Assembly (NCBI GenBank): GCA_910583765.1
Contig: CAJTYS010000011.1
Span: 1 to 64,000, forward strand
From: an uncultured Eubacteriales bacterium
GTDB taxonomy: Bacteria > Bacillota > Clostridia > Peptostreptococcales > Anaerovoracaceae
DNA: 64,000 nucleotides
Direction: 5' to 3'
Shown here in pieces: positions 25,549 to 34,636 of this stretch. Numbering within the stretch: the first letter of the stretch is position 1; each line of letters starts with the position of its first letter. The notes beneath the pieces were generated by a model that saw nothing but the letters and a program-made list of their open reading frames with translations, made no database searches and was not told where the DNA came from. Made by a program: the position numbers and the translations under genes.

Positions 25549-27480
25549 ATGGGTTTTGAGGAAAACGGGATGATATACCTGAACCAGAGCAGCATTATCG
25601 GACAAACCTTCCACTGGCACGATGAGCTGGAGCTTTTGATCGTGGTGGAGGGCAGTCTGGATTTGAAGGTGGGATACGAATGGTTCAGCCTGAAGGCAGG
25701 CGACATTATGCTCATCAACAGCGATGAGATCCACAGCATGAAAGAAGCGGCTGAAAAAAATACCATTGTGTGCGTTTATATTGACTGCAACGCGTCTTAT
25801 GAAAAATACCCTGATTTTTATGAGATCGTGGCCTTCTGGCCTTATTCCGAGGCTTTTCACAAATTGAACCAGCGAAAGCAGGTGATCCTGGAGCATGTGA
25901 ACGCTCTGGCGACGCTCATGGATCAAAATGCGGATAAAGACCGAATCATGGGCCAGTTCGACGCATTTTTGAAAAGCCTGGTCTACTGTTACCGTCTGGA
26001 TATCACGGATCTCAACGGAGCGGCTTTTCAGGTCACGGATGAAAAGATGGATGTGATCTACCGTACCATCAAGTATCTATACTCCAATTACGATCATAAG
26101 GTGAACCTGCAGGAAATTTCTGAGCAGGAGTATTTGAGTCTCTTTTATCTTTCCCACAAATTCAAAGATATCACAGGCTACAGTTTTCGGGACTGGCTCA
26201 ATTTCGTTCGAGTGGAAAAGGCAGAAAAGCTGCTGCTGGACACATCGCTGCCCATTACGGAGATCGCTTATCAGTGCGGGTTTTCCGATGTGCGGTATTT
26301 CAACAAACATTTCACGAAATGGTACAAGATCAGCCCCAACAAATACCGCAAGCTCTTTCGAGAATCCTATGAAACCAACGACAGCGCGGAGCGCTTTGAA
26401 GAGCCAGTCTCCATGTCAGAGATCATTCACAAGATCGAATCCATTGTCCCGAAAATAAAAGAGGATCAGGACACGAAAAAAGAGATCTTGGTGGACCTGG
26501 AAGGAGCGGCTGTCTTAGAGCGCCTGGACCCTTCCTGGAAGGAACAGCTATGGTGCGGGAGCGGGAATCTCATGGAGCGCCGGAAACTCAAACAGATTGA
26601 AGAAGCGCAGAACGACATTGATTTTAAAGCCATGATCGTGGACGAACTGTTCAGCGCGGAGGTTCAGCAGACAGATGATGCGTCCATGCCGGAACTGCAC
26701 GGGATTTTGAACTTCCTGTTGGGCGTGTTCGCCAAGGTGTATTTGATCGTGGGGTGCGGGAAAAAGGATCAGTATGAAATCGACACCGCAGAAGAATCCC
26801 TACGGAGCTTTTTCAAGTTTTACCCAAAGGGACGAGCGGCCCAGATGGAATTCAAGATCCACATGGCTGACAATGAACCGGAGACCCAGGAAAAGATCAA
26901 AAGCTTTACTTCGCTGCTGGATTCCCTGGGCATCCGGCACAAGCAGCACGAACAGTACAAAAGGCCGGTGGACAAGCGGGGAAATTTTCAGACCGATTAT
27001 ATCACTAACATGGTGGATGGTGAGGTGAGGATTGACTGGCTTTATTCCAAGATCGGGTTTAAAAACAACCTGTACTACTTTTACTCCTTTCTTTCCCAGA
27101 TGGGAGAGGCAGTCATTGCCAAGGGCGAGAATTACATCATCACTCGCAAGGAAGACAACGTACAGATCTTGTTTCACAGCGGGGGCACAAAATTTCAGTA
27201 CCCGCGGGAGATACAGTACAAGCTGGTGTTCAGGGGATTGTCCGGCAGCTACAAGCTGGTGCATTACATGTGGGCCTCGGAACGAGATGACATTTCGGCT
27301 TTTATCAAGAACCCCAAGGTGATCGCTCATTTGAGCGACCGAGAATATGAAATGATCGACAAAGCCTCGGTGCCCACAGTTTCCGTGGATCAGATCGAGC
27401 AGGAACCAGGGCAGGATTTTGAACTGGACATGCCCCTGGCAGCCACCACCATGCTGCTGACCCTGCTGATCAAGCTGTGA
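25549..27480 (+). CDS. AraC-family regulator with degenerate GH39-like C-terminal region
   Basis: 643 aa from the ATG at 25549; AGGAGGTG lies 5 bp upstream, so the in-frame ATG at 25528 is rejected. The N-terminus is a cupin sensor (FHWHDELELLIVVEGSLDL). Residues about 185-285 form a two-helix AraC DNA-binding domain (IAYQCGFSDVRYFNKHFTKW). The last 330 residues resemble, as I recall that family, the GH39 xylosidase module found in some Firmicute AraC proteins, notably YFYSFLSQMGEAVIAKGENYI and LVFRGLSGSYKLVHY; the (beta/alpha)8 catalytic part appears shortened. It may bind a ligand rather than hydrolyse it. Located between the two amidohydrolase gene groups, it may control the M24/YtcJ/NhaC set downstream. 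Confidence 0.8.
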   Translation: MGFEENGMIYLNQSSIIGQTFHWHDELELLIVVEGSLDLKVGYEWFSLKAGDIMLINSDEIHSMKEAAEKNTIVCVYIDCNASYEKYPDFYEIVAFWPYSEAFHKLNQRKQVILEHVNALATLMDQNADKDRIMGQFDAFLKSLVYCYRLDITDLNGAAFQVTDEKMDVIYRTIKYLYSNYDHKVNLQEISEQEYLSLFYLSHKFKDITGYSFRDWLNFVRVEKAEKLLLDTSLPITEIAYQCGFSDVRYFNKHFTKWYKISPNKYRKLFRESYETNDSAERFEEPVSMSEIIHKIESIVPKIKEDQDTKKEILVDLEGAAVLERLDPSWKEQLWCGSGNLMERRKLKQIEEAQNDIDFKAMIVDELFSAEVQQTDDASMPELHGILNFLLGVFAKVYLIVGCGKKDQYEIDTAEESLRSFFKFYPKGRAAQMEFKIHMADNEPETQEKIKSFTSLLDSLGIRHKQHEQYKRPVDKRGNFQTDYITNMVDGEVRIDWLYSKIGFKNNLYYFYSFLSQMGEAVIAKGENYIITRKEDNVQILFHSGGTKFQYPREIQYKLVFRGLSGSYKLVHYMWASERDDISAFIKNPKVIAHLSDREYEMIDKASVPTVSVDQIEQEPGQDFELDMPLAATTMLLTLLIKL

Positions 27481-27523
27481 AAACAGGAACGCCGCAGGCG
27501 AAACAACCGTTTGTTTCCACACG

Positions 27524-27567
27524 AAAAAAGATGCTTCTCAGGCAATGCCCGGGAAGCGTTTTTTCTA
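27524..27567 (+). terminator. Rho-independent terminator after the AraC gene
   Basis: AAAAAAGATGCTTC (27524-27537) pairs with GAAGCGTTTTTT (27553-27564) across a GC-rich loop; the T-run follows the stem. Confidence 0.78.
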
Positions 27568-27679
27568 GGGAAAGCAAATTCACCTATGGGAAGGGCAAGA
27601 TAGTGGCTTAAAAAGGGATGCCGCGGATGTTATGCTGGATACAGGACTTATCAAAAGAACAGGAACGGAGGAAACGAAA

Positions 27680-28966
27680 ATGTCAGACAGAAAATTTGAA
27701 TTGATTCCCGGCGTGGAAAGCTGCGGCGGAGAAATGAAAGTGGCTTTTCCTATTGAGGAATACAAGAACAGGCTCACCAGGATCAGGCAGATCATGGATA
27801 AAGAGAACATCGACTTTCTCTATGCCACGGCCCCGGAAAGCATGTATTATGTCAGCGGTTACGATGTGGTATGGCACAGGGTGAACTCGCCGCAGGCTTG
27901 GTACGATTCCATGGGCGCGGGGACCGCGATTCATGTGGATCACGACAAATTCATCCATTTTGATCTGCCGGATGAAGAAGGCGTGCTGAAGCTTACCAGT
28001 ATTTCCACAGACACCAGACTGATCTACGATATCCCAGCGGACATGTACGGAAAATCTTACATATGCACCACAGAAGATGAGGGATACAAAGAGATTGTTA
28101 TCAAAAACTTGAAGCAAGAGGGCTGGATCAAACCAGGGATGACAGTGGGTCTGGAGTTTGGCAGCTATCGTCCCAGCTATTTGATCTTTGGCCAGTGGAA
28201 AGCTTTGTTTGAGGCAGCTGGCTGTAAGGTCGTGGACGCGACAGAAGTTATACGCCAGGCAAGGGCCGTGAAATCGCCTTTGGAAATGCAGTATATGGAA
28301 ACGGCCACGCAGATCTGCAATATCGGAATGGAGGCCATTTATGAAGCTTTGGAGCCAGGCATCACGGAGCTGGAGATCGTGGCTGCCTACACCAGCGCTC
28401 AGATGCAAGCCGGGGGTGAAAGTCAGGCCATCGCCAACATGGTTCGTTCCGGCCCGTATCGCTCCTGGTGTTTCCACATCCCGGCGTCAAGGAGAAAGAT
28501 CATGCTGGGCGATCCGGTGGGCGTGGATCTGGCAGGCGTGTTCAATCGGTATCATTCCAACCAGTGCCGGTATTTTTCCATTGGAGAGCCGCCAAAGGAA
28601 TTTGCCGCCAAATACGCAGTGAACGAAAAGATCATCGATATGGTGAAAAACGCCATCAAGCCTAACATGCTCATGTCAGAGCTGCTGCGGGAATTGAAAA
28701 AATTCTATCAATCAGAAGGGCTTTGGGGCGAGCAATACTGGATCGGCGGTTATGAGCTGGGCATCGCCTTCCCCCCTGACTGGTGCGGCGGCTCTACGGT
28801 TTACGACATCTACTTTGACTGTGAAGATCAAGAACAGCGCTTTGTGCCGGGCACGGTGGTGAATTTTGAGACCGGGTTTGGCTGCATCGACACGCTGATG
28901 TTCAAAGAAGATGAAGCTGTTGTTTTGGGAAAGACCACAAGAAAACTGATGGTCAAGGAGTTCTGA
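27680..28966 (+). CDS. creatinase/ectoine-hydrolase-like M24 protein, metal site incomplete
   Basis: 428-aa pita-bread-fold protein. The N-terminal creatinase domain has the motif APESMYYVSGYD. In the catalytic domain the proton-shuttle His is kept (H266, CFHIPAS), as are D283 and E397. The usual second Asp is Asn (N294, YHSNQCR), the GHG His is Tyr (Y358), and the last Glu position is Ile (I403). Three of five metal ligands are therefore missing. Creatinase and ectoine hydrolase (DoeA) are metal-free members that cleave non-peptide C-N bonds, and the GIAFPPDW motif recalls DoeA. Start at 27680 follows CGGAGGA. One bp before the next gene. Confidence 0.78.
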   Translation: MSDRKFELIPGVESCGGEMKVAFPIEEYKNRLTRIRQIMDKENIDFLYATAPESMYYVSGYDVVWHRVNSPQAWYDSMGAGTAIHVDHDKFIHFDLPDEEGVLKLTSISTDTRLIYDIPADMYGKSYICTTEDEGYKEIVIKNLKQEGWIKPGMTVGLEFGSYRPSYLIFGQWKALFEAAGCKVVDATEVIRQARAVKSPLEMQYMETATQICNIGMEAIYEALEPGITELEIVAAYTSAQMQAGGESQAIANMVRSGPYRSWCFHIPASRRKIMLGDPVGVDLAGVFNRYHSNQCRYFSIGEPPKEFAAKYAVNEKIIDMVKNAIKPNMLMSELLRELKKFYQSEGLWGEQYWIGGYELGIAFPPDWCGGSTVYDIYFDCEDQEQRFVPGTVVNFETGFGCIDTLMFKEDEAVVLGKTTRKLMVKEF

Positions 28967-28967
28967 T

Positions 28968-30575
28968 ATGTTCGCGGATTATATCATCACATCAAACTGC
29001 GTCTTCGATTCCCGCGGTGACAGGCCCTTTCCCGGGTTTGTGGCTGTGGTGGGAGACAAGATTCTCCATGTAGGGAGAAACAGCGAAGACATGACGGCTT
29101 ATCAAGGTCAGCGCACCCAGATCTTGCCTTACGGTGATCAGTTGGTGATGCCGGGAATCGGAGAAAGCCACGCCCATGTTTTTTACGGGGCCTTAGAACT
29201 GGCGGGCGCGAATGTGGCGGAATCTCGTTCAGAAGAAGAGGCCGCAGGGATGATCTTTGACCACGAGAAGGGAAAGGACAATGATTGGGTCATTGCCTTT
29301 GGATGGAACCATGAGTACTGGCAAAAGAAACAGCTGCCTACAAAAGCTTCCCTGGACAAACTGTTTCCCCATCAGCCGGTAGTAGTGATCAACGAGGAGC
29401 TTCACGGCGCGTGGGTCAACACAAAGGCTTTGGAACTATGCGGGATTCGCGGGGACACGATGATCCCAGAGGGCATGGGGATGATTCAAAAGGACGCTGC
29501 TGGTCAGCCTACCGGATATCTGCTGGAGACGCGCGCCATGAAGCTGGTGCTGGATCAGGCTTTTGCCATGTCCCAAGAGAAAAAGAGCCGCTTACTGGAA
29601 GCATATTTCAAGACCACCGCCAGCTTGGGGATCACATCTCTCAGCAATCTGCAGATCCATGAGATTCTCATGGAAGAGGTCTTTGCGCGGCTGGAACAGC
29701 AAGGCAGGCTGAAAGTCCGCATGTCCCTCCTTGCTTCTGTGAACACCCCTATGGAAAAGCTGCTGGCCATGAAAGAAAAATATCAAAGCCACATGCTGAA
29801 GTTCGGTGGAGTCAAAGGATTTGTGGACGGAACGCCTATGGGGTACACGGGCGCTTTGATCGAAGCATACAGCGCTCGCCCAGGATTTTTCGGAGAAAAA
29901 TATTTATCCGTGGAAACCTTTGGGAGCCAGGCAAGATGTTTTGAAGAAAATGGAATCAGGATGCGGCTTCACGCCTGCGGAGACGGGGCTGTACGGGAAG
30001 CCCTGGATATCTTTGAGGACTGCCGCGGGGCTGACGGCAGAGAGCCTTTGCGCCACACCATCGAGCATTTTGAAGTGGTCCATCCTGACGATATGGGCAG
30101 AGCGGGAGCCCTGGGCGTGGTGGCCTCTGTTCAGCCGGATCACATGTGGGCGCCGGTCTTCGAGGAACATCCCTTTCACAAGATTCTGGGGCCAGAGCGA
30201 TGCCAGCATGTGTACCCGTTCAAGAGCATGGCGGACAAAGGGGCTGTCCTTGCTTTTGGCAGCGACCATCCGATCGCGGAACTGAATCCCATGCGGGGCA
30301 TTTACCGGGCGGTCACTCGGCTTTCGGAAGACAAGCTCCCAGAGGGGGGCTGGTGTCCTGATGAAAAGCTGAGCCTTGCTGATTCTTTGAAAGCTTATAC
30401 CATAGGTTCTGCTTACCAAATGTGGAATGAAGAGGTGACGGGAACCTTGGAGAAAGGCAAATTCGCAGATATCATTGTCTTGGATCGGAATTTGTTTGAC
30501 GCGGATCCCGAAGAAATTCTGGAGACAACTGTGGTCATGACCATGCTGGGCGGCAAGATCATTCATCGGGCTTGA
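28968..30575 (+). CDS. amidohydrolase, YtcJ-like (cytoplasmic)
   Basis: 535-aa Amidohydro_3 enzyme without a signal peptide. Metal motifs: HAH in GESHAHVFYG, His in RLHACGDGA, His in TIEHFEVVHPDD and Asp in GSDHPIAELNP. Starts 1 bp after the creatinase-like gene, implying translational coupling and a shared pathway. It is the intracellular counterpart of the lipoprotein version at 97-1935. Substrate unknown; family members act on amides and N-substituted amino acids. Confidence 0.88.
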   Translation: MFADYIITSNCVFDSRGDRPFPGFVAVVGDKILHVGRNSEDMTAYQGQRTQILPYGDQLVMPGIGESHAHVFYGALELAGANVAESRSEEEAAGMIFDHEKGKDNDWVIAFGWNHEYWQKKQLPTKASLDKLFPHQPVVVINEELHGAWVNTKALELCGIRGDTMIPEGMGMIQKDAAGQPTGYLLETRAMKLVLDQAFAMSQEKKSRLLEAYFKTTASLGITSLSNLQIHEILMEEVFARLEQQGRLKVRMSLLASVNTPMEKLLAMKEKYQSHMLKFGGVKGFVDGTPMGYTGALIEAYSARPGFFGEKYLSVETFGSQARCFEENGIRMRLHACGDGAVREALDIFEDCRGADGREPLRHTIEHFEVVHPDDMGRAGALGVVASVQPDHMWAPVFEEHPFHKILGPERCQHVYPFKSMADKGAVLAFGSDHPIAELNPMRGIYRAVTRLSEDKLPEGGWCPDEKLSLADSLKAYTIGSAYQMWNEEVTGTLEKGKFADIIVLDRNLFDADPEEILETTVVMTMLGGKIIHRA

Positions 30576-30642
30576 TCCCTTAGATCAGGCCTGCGGGATT
30601 GTTTATATGAAACTCTGCACGGATAGATTAGGAGGTGAAAAG

Positions 30643-32013
30643 ATGGATTATGGAATCTTATGCTTGCTGCCTGTGGCTGTGATGCTGGCAGTGGCGGTCA
30701 TAACCAGAAAATGCATTTCATCCATGGTGATCGCGATTTTAGTGGGGTGCGTCATCATCGGCGGCACAGGCTGGTTCACGACTTTTATTGATCAAGTTTA
30801 CACGACAGGGTGCAATGAAGACACGGTGTGGATCGTCTGCCTCATGTGCACGGTGGGCGTGCTTGTAGCATTGTTTCAGGCATCTGGCGGTTCTCATGTG
30901 TTAGTCAAGATCGTAGAGAAAAAAGTGAAAAGCGAGAGGAATCTGTATCTGTGGTCTTGGCTGCTGTCAACTTTGCTGTTCATTGATGACATGATGCGTT
31001 CTTCGGTCATTGGGCAAATGACGCCGCTCTTTGACAGATTCAAAGTGCCAAGAGCATCCGTGGCTTATTATATCGATTCTACCAGCACCACTGTCACGTC
31101 CCTGGTGCCTCTGACCAACTGGGCCGTGTTTTTCCAGGGTGTGTTCGCGGGGTTCGTGGAGCTGGAATATCTGGGAAGCGGCTTTGATATTTATGTGAAG
31201 ACCATACCTTTCAATTTTTACGCCATCGCTGCTCTGCTGGTGTGTTTTGGATTCACCATGGGCTGGGTGCCAAAGCTGGGCGGCATGAAAAAGGCCTATG
31301 AGCGAGTTCAGGTCACTGGGGAGCTTTACAGTAAAGAAAGCATTCCTTTGAATCCAGAGACAAAACCAGACACAGAGGAAAAGGATCCAAAAGCTCCCGT
31401 TCGTTTAGGCGTGTTTATCGCGGGAATCGTGATTTTGACGGTTTCCATCATGGTGACTGGCGATGTGCTGTCCGGCTTTTTTATCGGGATCTTTTCCATG
31501 GTGGGACTGCTGTTCGTGACCAGGCTCTGCACTTGGAAGGAGATCATGACAGCGGCCATTGAGGGAGAGGCCAGGATCATACAGATGCCGCTGATTTCCT
31601 TCTTTGTCTATATGTTTAAAGATATTGTCACCACCTTGAAAGTGCCGGAGTATGTGATTTCCATTTGTGAAGATTTCTTGTCCCCGACCTTTTTCCCGCT
31701 GGTCACGTTTATTGCCTGTGCGCTGCTGACCTTTTGCTCTGGCAGCACATGGGGCGTGACCGTGGTCTATGCGCTGGTGGCAGTGCCCCTTTCCGTTTCC
31801 ATTGGGGCGGATCCAGTGGTGGTGCTGGCGGCGATCTTGTCGGGTGAAGCCTTTGGCGCTCATATCTGTTTTTACTGTGATTATACGGTGTTCGCTTCCG
31901 CCATGGCTAAGATCGACAATATCGAGCACGCTTTTACGCAGGTGCCTTATGGGTTGATCGGCGGCGTGCTGGCGGCTCTGGGATTTCTGGTCACAGGGAT
32001 CGTCATGGCATAA
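30643..32013 (+). CDS. Na+/H+ antiporter, NhaC family
   Basis: 456-aa integral membrane protein with about 12 predicted spans. Recognisable NhaC segments include the IDDMMRSSVIGQ stretch (Asp pair in a membrane helix) and STSTTVTSLVPLTNWAVF, then FCSGSTWGVTVVYALVAVPL near the end. I place the start at 30643 because AGGAGGTG lies 5 bp upstream; the ATG at 30607 has none. NhaC-family proteins include Na+/H+ and malate/lactate antiporters, so substrate exchange for the preceding hydrolase pathway is possible. Confidence 0.85.
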   Translation: MDYGILCLLPVAVMLAVAVITRKCISSMVIAILVGCVIIGGTGWFTTFIDQVYTTGCNEDTVWIVCLMCTVGVLVALFQASGGSHVLVKIVEKKVKSERNLYLWSWLLSTLLFIDDMMRSSVIGQMTPLFDRFKVPRASVAYYIDSTSTTVTSLVPLTNWAVFFQGVFAGFVELEYLGSGFDIYVKTIPFNFYAIAALLVCFGFTMGWVPKLGGMKKAYERVQVTGELYSKESIPLNPETKPDTEEKDPKAPVRLGVFIAGIVILTVSIMVTGDVLSGFFIGIFSMVGLLFVTRLCTWKEIMTAAIEGEARIIQMPLISFFVYMFKDIVTTLKVPEYVISICEDFLSPTFFPLVTFIACALLTFCSGSTWGVTVVYALVAVPLSVSIGADPVVVLAAILSGEAFGAHICFYCDYTVFASAMAKIDNIEHAFTQVPYGLIGGVLAALGFLVTGIVMA

Positions 32014-32061
32014 GAGTGGATAAGAAAAAACCCAGGAGCGCTGATGGGGGATGATTGAAAG

Positions 32062-32106
32062 AGGCTGCCGTGTTCGGGATTCATGTTCCGACTGCGGCGG
32101 CCTTTT
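32062..32106 (+). terminator. Rho-independent terminator after the nhaC-type gene
   Basis: AGGCTGCCG (32062-32070) pairs with CGGCGGCCT (32095-32103), followed by TTTCG. The remainder of the 274-bp gap to the next gene shows only an A+T-rich presumptive promoter region near 32200-32250. Confidence 0.68.
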
Positions 32107-32287
32107 CGTGTTCGCGGGATCTTTGCCTTTGGCTGGATCAGTCAGTCCGCAGGGAGAAATCTGGGAGAAAACACATAACGGGCATTGCTGTTTCTTATGA
32201 CTCTGAACTTTTTTCTATTTTCTTTTTCCAATGTCTCTGATAAAATAGATGTATTGAAACACTGAAAGGTCATGGAGGTATTGGATC

Positions 32288-33043
32288 ATGGAATTCGTGA
32301 AATTGACACATGACAATCTGGAGCAGGAACACATCTGCTGTGCGATTTCAAATAAAAAAGACGTTCAGGTCATATCAAAGAAGAATTGGCTAAAAGAAAG
32401 ACTAGATGAAGGGCTGGTGTTCTTAAAATGTGATGTCCGCGGCAAATGCTTCATCGAGTACATTCCTGCTGAATACGCATGGATACCGATGGAGGCAAAA
32501 GACTATATGTACATTGATTGCCTTTGGGTATCCGGGCAATTTAAAGGCCATGGCTACTCGAACCTGCTATTGGATCAGTGCGTGGAAGACAGTAAAAAGA
32601 AGGGAAAGAAAGGGCTTGTCGCGCTATCTTCAAAAAAGAAGATGGGCTTTCTCTCGGATCCCAAATATCTGAAATATAAAGGGTTTGAAACTGTGGATAC
32701 GGCAGATCCTTATTTTGAGTTGATGTTCCTTCCTTTTTCTGAGAACGCAGAGAAGCCTTGCTTCAAAAATACGGTGTGTGAGCATGAAAACATGCCCAAA
32801 GGGTTCGCTTTATATTATACGAGCCAATGTCCTTTCACAGCCAAGTATGTGCCATTGCTGGAAAACATGGCAGAAACGCGGGGGATCGATTTTCAGGTGA
32901 CCCATATTCAGTCAAGGGAAGATGCGCAAAACGCGCCTACCCCATTTACCACTTTTTCTCTTTTTTACAATGGGGAATGGGTGACCCATGAAATATTATC
33001 AGAAAAGAAATTTGAAAAGATTCTGGCAGGCAGGGGGTTGTAG
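32288..33043 (+). CDS. GNAT acetyltransferase with thioredoxin-like C-terminus (YoaP-like)
   Basis: 251 aa. Residues about 60-150 carry the GNAT fold with the acetyl-CoA loop near VSGQFKGHGYSNLLLDQCV. The last 90 residues match the YoaP-type extension: a thioredoxin/glutaredoxin-like start (YYTSQCPFTAKYV, one Cys at the usual active-site position) and TTFSLFYNGEWVTHEILS. Known YoaP proteins are uncharacterised. Preceded by GGAGG. Monocistronic by context. Confidence 0.85.
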   Translation: MEFVKLTHDNLEQEHICCAISNKKDVQVISKKNWLKERLDEGLVFLKCDVRGKCFIEYIPAEYAWIPMEAKDYMYIDCLWVSGQFKGHGYSNLLLDQCVEDSKKKGKKGLVALSSKKKMGFLSDPKYLKYKGFETVDTADPYFELMFLPFSENAEKPCFKNTVCEHENMPKGFALYYTSQCPFTAKYVPLLENMAETRGIDFQVTHIQSREDAQNAPTPFTTFSLFYNGEWVTHEILSEKKFEKILAGRGL

Positions 33044-33085
33044 ATTTTGAAAGATGCGGAAAGGCGTAATCAGGATAAACGACAC

Positions 33086-33099
33086 AAAACTTTAGTTTT
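33086..33099. promoter_or_regulatory. perfect palindrome upstream of the AlbA_2 gene
   Basis: AAAACT-tt-AGTTTT, 14 bp, 147 bp before the next gene. No terminator T-run follows. Possible operator in the 200-bp gap; otherwise the gap shows only A+T-rich sequence. Confidence 0.4.
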
Positions 33100-33245
33100 A
33101 GGGGGCGAATCATTTCAGAATTTCCATTATTTCAAAGAATAATTAGCGGACTTTTGCGGAAAAAATCATTATTGAGACATGATGTACGAAGGGAGAATCT
33201 GCTGGTGAAGTTTAGGGAATGAAGAGAATCATAGGGGGCAAATCT

Positions 33246-34598
33246 ATGCAAGAAAGTCAAAATATTGAATGGAAAGAGTCATGGCGTGACGAATATTTGA
33301 AATGGATCTGTGGCTTTGCGAACGCACAAGGTGGAAGATTATACATTGGTAAAAACGATAATGGGACAGTTGTTGGTGTGATTGACAGTAAAAAGCTATT
33401 GGAGGATATCCCTAATAAAATACAAATGATGTTAGGAATCGTAGCGGATGTTAATTTGCTTTCTGAGGATGGCGGCGACTATATTGAAATCATAGTAAAT
33501 CCAAGCAATTTCCCTGTCAATTACAAGGGGGAATATCATTATCGATCAGGAAGCACGAAGCAGCATCTCAGGGGCATTGCCCTGACAAATTTTCTTGCGT
33601 CAAAAACTGGAATAAGATGGGAGGATGTCCCAGTGATTGGCGTGAGTGTTGAAGACCTAGATAAGGATAGTTTTGATATTTTTAGGCGTGAAGCGCTTCG
33701 CAGCAAAAGAATGACAAAGGCTGATTTAAAGATGAGCAATGAAGAACTGCTTGACAGCCTTGGTCTGATTACAGAAAATGGTTTGAAGCGAGCGGCAATT
33801 TTATTGTTTCATAGAAATCCAGAAAATTGGATCCCTGGCTGCTATACAAAGATTGGAAAATTTGGGATCGGGTCAGATTTGCAATATCAAGATGAAGTCC
33901 ATGGTTCCTTATTTTTACAAGCTGATCGGGTCATTGAATTGATTTATCTGAAATATTTAAAAGCACCGATTACTTATGACAATATGACCAGGGTGGAAAC
34001 TTATCCTTTCCCAAAAGATGCAGTCAGGGAGGCTTTCTATAACGCACTGATTCACTCATGTTGGTCAAGCGGCATACCTATTCAAATTCGGATTGAGGAT
34101 GATGCCATGTATCTTAGCAATGATTGTGTGTTCCCTTCTGATTGGACAGCCGAAACATTGATGCGAAGGCATCGTTCACGGCCATATAATCCTCGTATCG
34201 CCAATGCTTTTTTCCGGGCGGGCTATGTAGAAAGTTGGGGTCGTGGGATCCAGAAAATATGCGAGAGCTGTGAAGCTTACGGAACTGATCCACCAAAATA
34301 TATGGTGCATTCTGAAGATATCATGGTGAAATTGACGGCTTTGTCCAATATCCAAACAATAGATTTTAAAAATTCAAATGTCACAAAGGATGTCACAAAA
34401 GATGTCGCAAAGGATGTCACAATAGAGTCATTGATCTTAAGTCTGATCAAAGCCAATGGGTCCATAACGACTGCGGAAATGGCTGAGCAACTGGATGTGA
34501 ACATGAGAACGATACAAAGGCATTTGAGTAGTTTGAAGAAAAAAGACATCATTATGCGGAAAGGCGGAAAGAGATTTGGGTTTTGGGAGATCAAATAG
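33246..34598 (+). CDS. AlbA_2 (Schlafen-like) domain ATP-binding regulator
   Basis: 450 aa. The N-terminus is an AlbA_2 domain (NIEWKESWRDEYLKWICGFANAQGGRLYIGKND). The middle contains a DNA-helicase/HATPase-like region (FPKDAVREAFYNALIH and SRPYNPRIANAFFRAGYVESWGRGIQKI). Near residue 390 is an unusual short repeat of VTKD/VAKD units, then a DeoR-type winged helix (SITTAEMAEQLDVNMRTIQRHLSSLKKKDI). Start chosen at the ATG after AGGGGGC. Family members are putative transcription regulators often found in accessory regions; A+T content here is higher than in neighbours. Confidence 0.85.
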   Translation: MQESQNIEWKESWRDEYLKWICGFANAQGGRLYIGKNDNGTVVGVIDSKKLLEDIPNKIQMMLGIVADVNLLSEDGGDYIEIIVNPSNFPVNYKGEYHYRSGSTKQHLRGIALTNFLASKTGIRWEDVPVIGVSVEDLDKDSFDIFRREALRSKRMTKADLKMSNEELLDSLGLITENGLKRAAILLFHRNPENWIPGCYTKIGKFGIGSDLQYQDEVHGSLFLQADRVIELIYLKYLKAPITYDNMTRVETYPFPKDAVREAFYNALIHSCWSSGIPIQIRIEDDAMYLSNDCVFPSDWTAETLMRRHRSRPYNPRIANAFFRAGYVESWGRGIQKICESCEAYGTDPPKYMVHSEDIMVKLTALSNIQTIDFKNSNVTKDVTKDVAKDVTIESLILSLIKANGSITTAEMAEQLDVNMRTIQRHLSSLKKKDIIMRKGGKRFGFWEIK

Positions 34599-34636
34599 TC
34601 CAAGTCAAGAGGCCTTTTGAGAAGGAGAACGAAAAC

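Noticed and set aside
32055..32240. 61-codon open frame after the nhaC-type gene
   Set aside because: It overlaps the terminator hairpin, has no ribosome-binding site and its codon pattern is not protein-like.
34380..34430. CRISPR-like short repeat in the AlbA_2 gene
   Set aside because: The units are in-frame, very short and without spacers; they encode the VTKD linker.
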